Source: Streptomyces albireticuli (GTDB lineage Bacteria > Actinomycetota > Actinomycetes > Streptomycetales > Streptomycetaceae). Taken from it: a stretch of DNA of 64,000 nucleotides. This document shows positions 1 through 7,299 of the stretch, one piece after another; positions within the stretch are counted from its first letter, which is position 1, and each line of letters begins with the position of its first letter. Under the pieces are notes generated by a model, which had not been told where the DNA came from, did not search any database, and saw nothing but the letters and a program-made list of their open reading frames with translations. The translations under genes and the position numbers were made by a program. The DNA lies in contig NZ_CP021744.1 of assembly GCF_002192455.1 (NCBI RefSeq), positions 1,178,001 through 1,242,000 of the forward strand, in the 5' to 3' direction.

Positions 1-2
1 GG

Positions 3-512
3 CGGGCCGGCATGTGCTGCGAGACGTGCGGGGCGGGAGAGGACCGGCAGGCGAAGAGATGGCTCGAGGCCCACGAGCGGTGGGAGTACGACGGGACGCG
101 CCGCGTGCAGACGCTCAAGCGGCTGATCTGCCTGTGCACCGACTGTCACACCGTCACGCACTTCGGCTACGCCCAGGTTCGCGGCCTGGAAGCGCAGGCC
201 TTCGCACACCTGGTCAAGGTCACCCGGATGCGCCCGGACCAGGCCCGGCGGCACGTCGACGCGGCCTTCGCGCTGTGGGAGCAACGCTCGGCCACGATCT
301 GGAGCCTGGACCTGAGCATCCTGACCGGAGCCGGTATCACTGTCACACCGCCGCCGGACGCGCGCGACCGGCCCGCTATCGCCGCCGCGACCCTGGCCCC
401 GGAGGAAACCGCCGGAGCACCCCCGGCGCCGCGCGACGTGCCGTCGGTGCCCCGCCAGGGCACGCCCTCGGCCTTCGTCCAGAACCTGTTCCGCGGCTCA
501 CGCCGCGGCTGA
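3..512 (+). CDS. HNH-like zinc-binding protein, 5' end outside window
   Basis: The open frame runs back past the window edge, so the true start is probably upstream and the first in-frame ATG (base 12) lies inside the protein. The visible part begins with a CETCG pair, continues through an EAHERW segment and then a CLCTDCH pair. This Cys-pair, His, Cys-pair layout is that of a small HNH/zinc-ribbon fold seen in Streptomyces proteins of unknown role. The last 50 residues are Pro/Ala-rich and probably disordered. It converges on the P-type ATPase gene, and the two coding regions overlap by about 15 bp at their 3' ends. A nuclease role is only an inference from the fold. Confidence 0.6.
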   Translation, partial: RAGMCCETCGAGEDRQAKRWLEAHERWEYDGTRRVQTLKRLICLCTDCHTVTHFGYAQVRGLEAQAFAHLVKVTRMRPDQARRHVDAAFALWEQRSATIWSLDLSILTGAGITVTPPPDARDRPAIAAATLAPEETAGAPPAPRDVPSVPRQGTPSAFVQNLFRGSRRG

Positions 513-3104
513 GGCGTCGCCGGACCTGCTCAACCGCCGGGCTCGGCCGCCCTCGGGCACCAGCCACGCCTGAAGGCGCATCGCACCATAGCCGAGTACG
601 AACGCAGCGCCCACGGCACCCAGGTCCGCCCACTCGGGCGGCCGGGTGCCGAGCAGGTCGCGCAGCACCGGCACGTACGCTCCGGCGATCTGCAGGGCCA
701 GGGCAGCCGTCAGCGCCAGGAGGAGGAAGGGATTGGTCAGGGTTCCCGGCCGGGCCCGGGACCCCAGGCCGACGCCCAGCTGGGTGGCGCCCAGTGTCAG
801 GAAGACCAGCGTCTGCCAGGGCCGGCCCGTACCGTGGGCCCAGTATCCGACGGCCAGGGTCACCGCCGTGATGAGCACACCCAGCGTGAGGATGCGGGCC
901 CACAGCCCCTGCCCCAGCACGCTTTCCTCCGGCGGTCTGGGTGGCCGATGCATCGAGTCGCCGGCCGTGGGTTCGGCGCCGAGCGCCACGCCCGGCAGAC
1001 CGTGGGTGAGCAGGTTGATCCACAGGATCTGGGCCGGCAGCAGTGGCAGGGCCATGCCCAGAGCTGGACCGGTGAGCATGACCAGGATCTCCGCGCTGCC
1101 ACCCGCCAGGGCGTAGAGCAGGAAGCGCCGTACGTTGGCGTACACGCGCCGTCCTTCCTCGATCGCCGCCACGACCGTGCCGATGTCGTCGTCGGCCAGG
1201 ACGAGGTCGGCGGCCTGCCGGGCGACCTCCGTCCCGCGTCGGCCCATGGCCACGCCGATGTCGGCCCGGCGCAGTGCCGGCCCGTCGTTGACGCCGTCGC
1301 CCGTCATGGCCACCACGTGCCCGGCCTGCCGCCAGGACTCGACGATGCCGACCTTCTGCTCCGGTGTCGTACGGGCGAATACACGCACTGCCGTGGGATC
1401 CCCTACGGTCCCGCCCTGGATCCCCTCCCCAGTGACGGCTGTGTCCTGGGCGAAGGCGATGCCCAGCCGCCGGGCCACGGCTTCGGCGGTCAGCGGATGG
1501 TCGCCGGTGACGAGCACGGGAGTGATGCCGGCCGCCCGGCACGCCGTGACCGTGCCGGCGGCGGCCTCCCGCGGCGGGTCGAGGATCGCGACCATCCCGA
1601 GCAGGGTGAGGCCGCCCTCCCAGTCGTCCGGTGCGGGCGCCGTCCTGTCGGCCGCGGCCACGGCCAGGACCCGGTACCCCTGCTGCGCCCATTGCCGCGC
1701 CCGCTCCAGTGCTCGGTCACGTGGCTCCGGACCACCCTCGGCCAGGAGTCCTGCGCGAAGGACGGTTTCGGGGGCACCTTTACAGACGACTCGCAGGTCT
1801 CCTCCGGGGCGGCGATGCACGGTGGTCATGCGCTTGCGCTCGCTGCTGAACGGGATCTCGTCCACGCGCGGCATGCGCTCGCGCAACTCCGCCATGTCCA
1901 GCCCGAGTCGCGCCGCGGCGGCCAGGAGTGCGGCTTCCGTGGGATCCCCGAGCGCCGTCCAGGTCCCGTTGCCGGCGCCTGGCGGTTGCAGCGCAGCGTC
2001 GTTGCACAGCACTGCGGCAGTGAGCAACTCCGAAAGGTCCGCGGCTTGACCGGCGGTGAGTACGTGTCCGTCCCGCTCGACATGGCCCTGGGGTACGTAG
2101 CCGATGCCCGAGACGGTGGCCTCGCCACCGGCGGGGGTCCACAGCCGCTGCGCGGCCATGCGGCCTTCGGTGAGGGTTCCGGTCTTGTCCGTGGCCAGTA
2201 CGGTGATCGACCCCAACGTCTCGACAGCGGGCAACCTGCGGACAATGGCATGCCGTTGGGCCATCCGACGCGCGCCCAGAGCCAGGGCGAGCGTCACCAC
2301 GGCCGGCAACGACTCGGGGACGGCCGCGACGACCAGGCTGATCGCGGTCACCACCATCAGCTCCACGGGCTGCCCACGCGTGATCCCGACGGCAAGCACC
2401 ACGGCGGACAGCGCGACGGCGGCCAGGGCCAGGGCGCGGCCGAAGCGCGCCAGCCGGTGCTGGAGCGGGGTGAGGCCGGGCGGCGCGGCCATCAAGGCGG
2501 CGATCCTGCCCGTGGCACTGGCGGCTCCGGTCGCCGTCACCTCGACGCGTCCGCGCCCTCGCAGGACCGTCGTGCCTGCTGACACCGCTCCCAGGACCGG
2601 ATCGTCCGGCGAGGTTTCCTTGGCCACCGGCACCGACTCGCCGGTCAGGGAGGATTCGTCCACCAGCAACGTGGCTGCCTCGATGACGCGGCCGTCGGCC
2701 GGAACGATGTCGCCTTCGCCCAGCAGGACGACGTCACCGGGTACTACATCCGCGGCGTTCACCTCCCGCTCGGCGCCGTCGCGCACCACGCGTACGACCG
2801 GAGCACTCAGGGCCCGCAGGGCAGCCACGGCCCGTTCGGCGCGTACCTCCTGGGCCACGCCCACCGTGCTGTTGGCCACGATGACGATGGCGATGATCGA
2901 TGTATCGACCAGGTCGCCGGTGGCGACGGTGAGCGCCATGGCTCCCAGCAACACCAGGATCAACGGATCGCGCAGCTGGGCGAGTACCCGGCGCCACACC
3001 GGTGTGGGGCGGCCGGAGCTGACGATGTTGGGGCCGTGGCGCGCCAGGCGGCGCTCCGCTTCGGCCTGGGGCAGGCCTTGGAGGTCCTGCGGTCGTGTCG
3101 TCAC
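498..3104 (-). CDS. P2-type cation-transporting ATPase (CtpF-like)
   Basis: An 868-residue P2-type ATPase that would export or import a cation, most likely Ca2+, Mn2+ or an alkali cation, across the cytoplasmic membrane. Visible in order: N-terminal cation-ATPase domain (about 5-70), actuator TGES (154-157), the M4 ion-site segment VPESLP (about 262-267), phosphorylation motif DKTGTLT (306-312), TGDGVND hinge near residue 600, and a multi-helix C-terminal domain. Full length for the family. The start is GTG with GGAGGACGAC about 11 nt upstream. It lies 29 bp downstream of the HTH-flavin-barrel gene on the same strand, so the two are likely co-transcribed. CtpF, the mycobacterial relative, belongs to the DosR dormancy regulon; the ion carried here is not proven. 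Confidence 0.9.
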   Translation of the reverse strand: MTTRPQDLQGLPQAEAERRLARHGPNIVSSGRPTPVWRRVLAQLRDPLILVLLGAMALTVATGDLVDTSIIAIVIVANSTVGVAQEVRAERAVAALRALSAPVVRVVRDGAEREVNAADVVPGDVVLLGEGDIVPADGRVIEAATLLVDESSLTGESVPVAKETSPDDPVLGAVSAGTTVLRGRGRVEVTATGAASATGRIAALMAAPPGLTPLQHRLARFGRALALAAVALSAVVLAVGITRGQPVELMVVTAISLVVAAVPESLPAVVTLALALGARRMAQRHAIVRRLPAVETLGSITVLATDKTGTLTEGRMAAQRLWTPAGGEATVSGIGYVPQGHVERDGHVLTAGQAADLSELLTAAVLCNDAALQPPGAGNGTWTALGDPTEAALLAAAARLGLDMAELRERMPRVDEIPFSSERKRMTTVHRRPGGDLRVVCKGAPETVLRAGLLAEGGPEPRDRALERARQWAQQGYRVLAVAAADRTAPAPDDWEGGLTLLGMVAILDPPREAAAGTVTACRAAGITPVLVTGDHPLTAEAVARRLGIAFAQDTAVTGEGIQGGTVGDPTAVRVFARTTPEQKVGIVESWRQAGHVVAMTGDGVNDGPALRRADIGVAMGRRGTEVARQAADLVLADDDIGTVVAAIEEGRRVYANVRRFLLYALAGGSAEILVMLTGPALGMALPLLPAQILWINLLTHGLPGVALGAEPTAGDSMHRPPRPPEESVLGQGLWARILTLGVLITAVTLAVGYWAHGTGRPWQTLVFLTLGATQLGVGLGSRARPGTLTNPFLLLALTAALALQIAGAYVPVLRDLLGTRPPEWADLGAVGAAFVLGYGAMRLQAWLVPEGGRARRLSRSGDASAAA

Positions 3105-3133
3105 CGGTCGGTCGTCCTCCCGATCCGCCGGGT

Positions 3134-3817
3134 CTACAGGCCGCTGCGGATACGGCGGCCGGTGATCCGGCCGAGGGGGATGCGCACCCAGGTGTGCCGC
3201 TCGCCGCCCGCCCAGGAGTGCGGGTCCGCGGTTTCGCTCAGGTGTTGCCGCTCTTCCGGTTCGGAGACCGGTTCAGCCACTCCTCTGACGAGGATGCTCC
3301 ATCCTTCGCTGCGCGCCTCGTCGATCCGGTCGACCTCGAAGGCGACATCACTGCCGACCGCCCCGGCGAGCACGCCCCCGGCTGCCGTACGGAAGACGAT
3401 CGCGTCGCCGACGAGCCGGAAGTTGACGGGGACAGCCTCAGGTCCCTCCGGCGCCGAGAACACAACCCGCCCGACGCCGCCGTGTGCCAGCTTCTCCCGG
3501 CACTCTGCGGGCGGCAGCACCTCCAGAGCCGGCCTGCGTGCCAGAGGTCCCCTTCCGAGAAGCTGCTCTGTTCCCGCGCCCAGCAGGGTGGAGACCGTGG
3601 TCTCCAGCGCGTCCGCCATCGCGGTGAGCGCCTCCATCGAGACCACTCCGGCCTGCGACTCGACGTACTCGAGATATCCGGGATCCATGCTCGCGCGGGT
3701 GGCGGCCTCCTCCCGGGTCAGGCCCAGTTCCTCCCGGCGCTGGGCCACACGCCGACCGAGGTCGCTGCCGGGACGTGCCTGAGGCGGACCGGCCTCGTCT
3801 CCTGGTTCCGTGCCCAT
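3134..3817 (-). CDS. XRE helix-turn-helix fused to pyridoxamine-phosphate-oxidase-like split barrel
   Basis: A 227-residue two-domain protein. Residues about 20-75 form an XRE helix-turn-helix (RREELGLTREEAATRASM followed by a YLEYVES helix). Residues about 95-225 form a flavin-binding split beta-barrel of the PPOx type (LAHGGVGRVVF, AVPVNFRLVGDAIVFRT, AFEVDRID, WSILVRGVAEPV). The combination suggests a regulator that senses flavin, F420 or heme. The upstream ATG extension to 3961 was rejected because the ATG at 3817 has GAAAGGAAG about 10 nt before it and gives the expected N-terminus. Divergent from the universal stress gene and upstream of the P-type ATPase. A paralogue lies at 33353-34042. 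Confidence 0.8.
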   Translation of the reverse strand: MGTEPGDEAGPPQARPGSDLGRRVAQRREELGLTREEAATRASMDPGYLEYVESQAGVVSMEALTAMADALETTVSTLLGAGTEQLLGRGPLARRPALEVLPPAECREKLAHGGVGRVVFSAPEGPEAVPVNFRLVGDAIVFRTAAGGVLAGAVGSDVAFEVDRIDEARSEGWSILVRGVAEPVSEPEERQHLSETADPHSWAGGERHTWVRIPLGRITGRRIRSGL

Positions 3818-3954
3818 GGCCGTGTCCGCTTCCTTTCGCAAGCACCGTCCGCCCCATCTTCCCCAGTGAGACGAGTGTCCGCACTCCGTAGGCGCGTGGG
3901 CTAGGACATGCCGCACCAGCTGCGACGAGAGATGGTGGAGGAGGCGAACGACAT

Positions 3955-3970
3955 GGGCCACGCCTGGCCC
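3955..3970. promoter_or_regulatory. 6-4-6 inverted repeat, candidate operator
   Basis: GGGCCA, four bases, TGGCCC: a perfect inverted repeat in the divergent spacer between the HTH-flavin-barrel gene (start 3817) and the universal stress gene (start 3988). It ends 17 bp before the stress-protein start codon. Its position suits an operator. The 14-bp mycobacterial DosR box has a different half-site and spacing, so DosR-type binding is not claimed. Confidence 0.3.
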
Positions 3971-3987
3971 GAGATGCCGGTGAGGCG

Positions 3988-4866
3988 GTGAGCACGATGG
4001 AGCGTCCCGTGGTCGTGGGCGTCGACGGGTCCGATGGCAGCCTTGCTGCCCTGGACTGGGCTGTGGAAGAAGCAGTCCGCTTCCAGCTCCCCTTGCGGGT
4101 GGTCTACGCGTCGCTGTGGGAGCGCTACGAAGGGGCAGTGCCTTCGTTCACTGGTCAACGACCGGCGGAGGAGGTGGCGGCTCAACATATTGTCGCCTCG
4201 TCCGAGCAACGAGCCCGGCAGCTCTCCCCGGACTTGCAGGTGCACGCCGTGACCGTGCCGAACGACGCGGTGGACGCGCTGGTGGAGGAGTCGCGTGGCG
4301 CGGCCGCCGTGGTGACGGGCTCGTCCGGGCGAGGAGCCGTCAAGGAACTTCTGCTGGGCTCCGTGAGCCTTGCGGTGGCGGGACGTGCCGACTGCCCGGT
4401 CGTCGTCGTACGCGGCGAGGAGCGCAACATCAAGGGCATGAGCAACCGGATCGTCGTCGGCGTGGGCGAGGCGGACGAGGCCGCCACCGCCGTGCGGTTC
4501 GCCCTGCGCGAAGCCGAGGCCCGAGGGTGCGAGCTCCAGGCCGTGCGGGCGTGGCGCAGCCCCCAGCAACCGACGGACCCCTTGACCGTGCTCGATTCCG
4601 CCGCCCACGCCTACGAGGAACAGGCCGCCGCCGTCCTGGACGAAGTGCTGGAGGAGGCCGTGGCCGAGCACCCGAAGGTTTCCGTCAAGCGCACAGTGCT
4701 TGAAGGCCCCGCGCACCGGATGCTGCTCGGGCCGGCGGCCGACGCCGACCTGCTGGTGCTCGGCGCGACCCGGCGGCAGAGCCAGTTCGGGCTACAGCTC
4801 GGCCGGGTCAGTCACGCCGCCCTGCACCGGGCGGCTTGCCCTGTCGCGGTGGTGCCGCACCGCTGA
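3988..4866 (+). CDS. Universal stress protein, tandem Usp domains
   Basis: A 292-residue cytoplasmic protein with two Usp domains (about 6-141 and 152-290). The first carries the ATP-binding signature in TGSSGRGAVKELLLGSVS (G-x2-G-x9-G-S). The second has a degenerate version (GATRRQSQFGLQLGRVS). Both begin with the typical V-x-V-G-V-D/G strand and end in CPVAVVPH-like strands. Tandem Usp proteins of this size are abundant in actinobacterial dormancy regulons, and three occur in this window (also 30950-31786 and 36989-37867). The start is ATG within a GTGAGCACG context and is weakly supported by GGTGAGGCGG. It converges with the nicotinate phosphoribosyltransferase gene 13 bp away. Confidence 0.9.
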   Translation: MSTMERPVVVGVDGSDGSLAALDWAVEEAVRFQLPLRVVYASLWERYEGAVPSFTGQRPAEEVAAQHIVASSEQRARQLSPDLQVHAVTVPNDAVDALVEESRGAAAVVTGSSGRGAVKELLLGSVSLAVAGRADCPVVVVRGEERNIKGMSNRIVVGVGEADEAATAVRFALREAEARGCELQAVRAWRSPQQPTDPLTVLDSAAHAYEEQAAAVLDEVLEEAVAEHPKVSVKRTVLEGPAHRMLLGPAADADLLVLGATRRQSQFGLQLGRVSHAALHRAACPVAVVPHR

Positions 4867-4879
4867 AGCACGCGGCGCT

Positions 4880-6226
4880 TCACCTCGTACCGGCCAGGAT
4901 CTCCGTCTCGATGTGGTGGCGAACGCGGTCTGCGAGTTCGGTGAGCGGCTGAGAAAGAACGGCCTTGGGGGCGACGGGCGAGGTGATCCTCCGCGCGTCA
5001 TCCGGCAACGCCGCGAGATCGTCGGCGAACCGGCTGCGGGCGTCGTCCAGGCGAGAACGCCGGTTGCCGGACTGGGTGCGCCGACCGTGCCGCATGACCG
5101 TCTCCAGCAGCCGTTCACCGCCCGGCGGCGGAGGCTCGTCGAGCAGGCCGATGATGTCTGCGTACCCGGGCCGCCGGAAGACCTGCTTGCGGCCCGGCGC
5201 CGTCACCTTGGCGGAGGACAGCTTCATGACGGGCCGTCCGTCGTACTCGACCAGCTTGTAGGCGGAGTCCAGGTAGGGCGCGTCGGCAGAAACGCCGACC
5301 TTGGTTCCGACCGCGTACGTGTCGATGGGCGCCCCCGAGCGGACGAGCCGGTCCACGGCGAACTCGTCGAGACCGCCGCTGGCCACGATGCGCACCTCGT
5401 TCAGCCCGGCGCCGTCGAGGATCCGGCGGGAGCGCACTGCCAGCGCGCCCAGGTCGCCGCTGTCCAGGCGGATCGCGCACCCGGGCCCGAGTCCCAGGTC
5501 TTTCAGGACGCGTCCCGCAGTCGCCACGCCGCGTTGGGTGTCGTAGGTGTCCACCAGGAAGGTCACCGGGCCCGGATGCGCGCGGGCGAAGGCACGGAAT
5601 GCCTGCTCCTCGGTCCCAAACGCCTCGATGTAGGAGTGGGCCATCGTCCCGACGGCGGGCAGGCCCTCCGCGTAGGCGGCCGACACATTGCTGGTCCCGG
5701 CGAAACCGACCATGGCGCCCAGCCGCGCGGCCTGGTACCCGGCCTCTGTGCCGTGCGTGCGGCGCAGCGAGAAGTCCACGACCGGATGCCCGTCGGCGGC
5801 CATTACGCAGCGGGCGCACTTCGAGGCGATGGTGGTCTGGTGGTTGATCTGGTTGAGGACGTAGCTCTCCACCAGTTGCGCCTGCGGAAGAGGCGCGGTG
5901 ACCTCCAGCAGCGGTTCGCCGGCCAGGACCACGCGCCCCTCGGGCACGGCCCGTACGTCACCGGTGAACGCGAGACCGAGAAGCGGTTCAGCGTCCTCCC
6001 AGGGCCGGCCCAGCGCGGCGGCGAAGACCTCCACGTCGTCGGCGTCCACACAAAAGCCGGAGAGGTAGTCGAGGACGGGCTCCAGGCCGGCGGCCACGAG
6101 GAAGCCGCGATCGGCCGGGACTTCCCGTACGAACAGGCTGAACGTCGCCGGTCGGGTCAGCCCCTCGCGCAGGTACGACAGGGCCATGGTGACCTCGTAG
6201 AGGTCGGTCGTCGTGGCATCCGACAT
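4880..6226 (-). CDS. pncB: Nicotinate phosphoribosyltransferase
   Basis: Makes nicotinate mononucleotide from nicotinate and PRPP in the NAD salvage (Preiss-Handler) pathway. The 448 residues show the family pattern: TDLYEVTMA at the N-terminus, a substrate-binding segment around SLRRTHGTEAGYQAARLGA, GTSNVSAA, AIRLDSGDL and the ASGGLDEF strand. Length is normal. It sits 17 bp downstream of the DUF1918 gene, apparently in one operon read from the 6.46-6.77 kb divergent region. The mycobacterial paralogue pncB2 is DosR-controlled, so this copy probably tops up NAD under low oxygen rather than serving as the housekeeping enzyme. Confidence 0.93.
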   Translation of the reverse strand: MSDATTTDLYEVTMALSYLREGLTRPATFSLFVREVPADRGFLVAAGLEPVLDYLSGFCVDADDVEVFAAALGRPWEDAEPLLGLAFTGDVRAVPEGRVVLAGEPLLEVTAPLPQAQLVESYVLNQINHQTTIASKCARCVMAADGHPVVDFSLRRTHGTEAGYQAARLGAMVGFAGTSNVSAAYAEGLPAVGTMAHSYIEAFGTEEQAFRAFARAHPGPVTFLVDTYDTQRGVATAGRVLKDLGLGPGCAIRLDSGDLGALAVRSRRILDGAGLNEVRIVASGGLDEFAVDRLVRSGAPIDTYAVGTKVGVSADAPYLDSAYKLVEYDGRPVMKLSSAKVTAPGRKQVFRRPGYADIIGLLDEPPPPGGERLLETVMRHGRRTQSGNRRSRLDDARSRFADDLAALPDDARRITSPVAPKAVLSQPLTELADRVRHHIETEILAGTR

Positions 6227-6243
6227 CGCCGACGTCTCCTCCC

Positions 6244-6459
6244 TCAGCGGAGGTGTCCCGGCTTCGGGTTGTGCTCCGGGTGGTGTACGTGGGCGTCCGG
6301 GCCGGGGTAGACCAGGGTCACTCTGTTGGTGTCCGACCAGCGCACGTCATAAGGCGGTGTGCCGTCGGAGTGATGAAGGCCGATGATCTCCCCGTCACGT
6401 TTGGTCGCGCCCGTGGTCGGGCTCTCGACGATCAAGTGGTCACCGAGTTTCGCGTGCAT
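6244..6459 (-). CDS. DUF1918 small protein
   Basis: A 71-residue protein that matches DUF1918 along its length: GDHLIVESPTTGATKRDGEI, then PPYDVRW and a VYPGPDAHV-type ending. The fold is predicted to be a small SH3-like barrel. Function is unknown. Such genes recur in actinobacterial stress and dormancy clusters. It is the first gene of a two-gene unit with pncB (17 bp apart) and faces the hydrogenase maturation genes across a 312-bp divergent spacer. Confidence 0.85.
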   Translation of the reverse strand: MHAKLGDHLIVESPTTGATKRDGEIIGLHHSDGTPPYDVRWSDTNRVTLVYPGPDAHVHHPEHNPKPGHLR

Positions 6460-6771
6460 GTCGTCACCACTTCCCTGCCGTGTCTCCGGAATATCGGGCT
6501 CCGTCCCTCCAGCACAACACGGCCGATCGACCTGCGGAAGGGCCGGTCAGCAGCCCCGCTGCCCACGAAGGCTCGCACAGGCACGCGCTCTGCCCGGGCA
6601 GAGCAGGGCAGCCTCGTTCAGCCGAACCGCCTCGTTGCCTCGCGGACAGAGGAATCAGTGGCCACAAGGCTCCTTGCCCCGAATGGGCGACGTCCGGTGC
6701 CACGCACGCGCAGGGCGCCTCAGCGAAGGTGGGACACCACAGGCAAGCGGCCCGAGTACAGGGAGCGGACC
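6460..6771. other. Divergent intergenic region, no gene seen
   Basis: This spacer should hold the promoters of the DUF1918-pncB unit (leftward) and the peptidase-hypF-hypC unit (rightward). An open frame runs through it in phase with the peptidase, but it lacks homology and a ribosome site at its ATGs. I see no RNA gene or strong palindrome, only short GGGCTCCGTCCC and GGGCGACGTCC patches resembling half-palindromes. Confidence 0.4.
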
Positions 6772-7299
6772 ATGGCGGCGGTGTCCGACCGCATCACGGT
6801 CATCGGAGTCGGCAACGCGTTCCGCCGGGACGACGGCGCGGGCCCCGCGGTCGTCGCCCGGCTGCGGGAACGTACGGCCCATGGCGGCCTGCCGGCCGGA
6901 ATCCGACTGGTGTGCTGCGACGGGGAACCAGGTCGGCTGATCGGGCTGTGGGAGGACGCCGGGCTTGCCGTGGTCGTGGACGCTGCCCATGCCCACCCCG
7001 GGCATCCGGGCCGGATCCACCGGCTGGAGCTGGACGGATGCGCGGCGTGGCAGGCGGGCACGGCGAGCAGCCACGGGCTCGGCCTGGGTGAGGCGGTCGA
7101 GCTGGCACGTGCGCTCGACAGGATGCCCCGGCGCCTGCTCGTCTACGCGGTCGAAGGAGCCGACGGTTCCCTGGGCACGGGACTGACCTCCGCAGTCGCC
7201 GCGGCGGTCGGTCCCCTCACGGAACGGATCGAGCAGGAGATCACCCACTACCTCGCCGGACCTCACGGCAAGGCATCGTCCCGGAGCGTGCGGCTGTGA
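6772..7299 (+). CDS. Hydrogenase maturation endopeptidase (HycI/HyaD family)
   Basis: A 175-residue peptidase that removes the C-terminal tail of the [NiFe]-hydrogenase large subunit after nickel insertion. The N-terminus has the family motif GVGNAFRRDDGAGPAVV, whose acidic residue probes the nickel. The expected second acidic position lies in VVDAAHAH, and a His is present in SSHGLGLGEA. The ATG at 6772 is preceded by GGGAGCGGACC and places the motif at residue 12, as in homologues; longer in-frame starts are rejected. The stop overlaps the GTG of hypF (GTGA), so the genes are translationally coupled. Its likely substrate is the large subunit at 16040-17377. Confidence 0.88.
   Translation: MAAVSDRITVIGVGNAFRRDDGAGPAVVARLRERTAHGGLPAGIRLVCCDGEPGRLIGLWEDAGLAVVVDAAHAHPGHPGRIHRLELDGCAAWQAGTASSHGLGLGEAVELARALDRMPRRLLVYAVEGADGSLGTGLTSAVAAAVGPLTERIEQEITHYLAGPHGKASSRSVRL

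Noticed and set aside
376..1692. Long open frame opposite and within the P-type ATPase gene
   Set aside because: Arg/Gly-rich translation with no motifs; a GC-bias shadow of the real gene.
6253..6771. N-terminal extension of the hydrogenase peptidase
   Set aside because: It overlaps the DUF1918 gene, has no homology, and the ATG at 6772 has a better site and the expected N-terminus.
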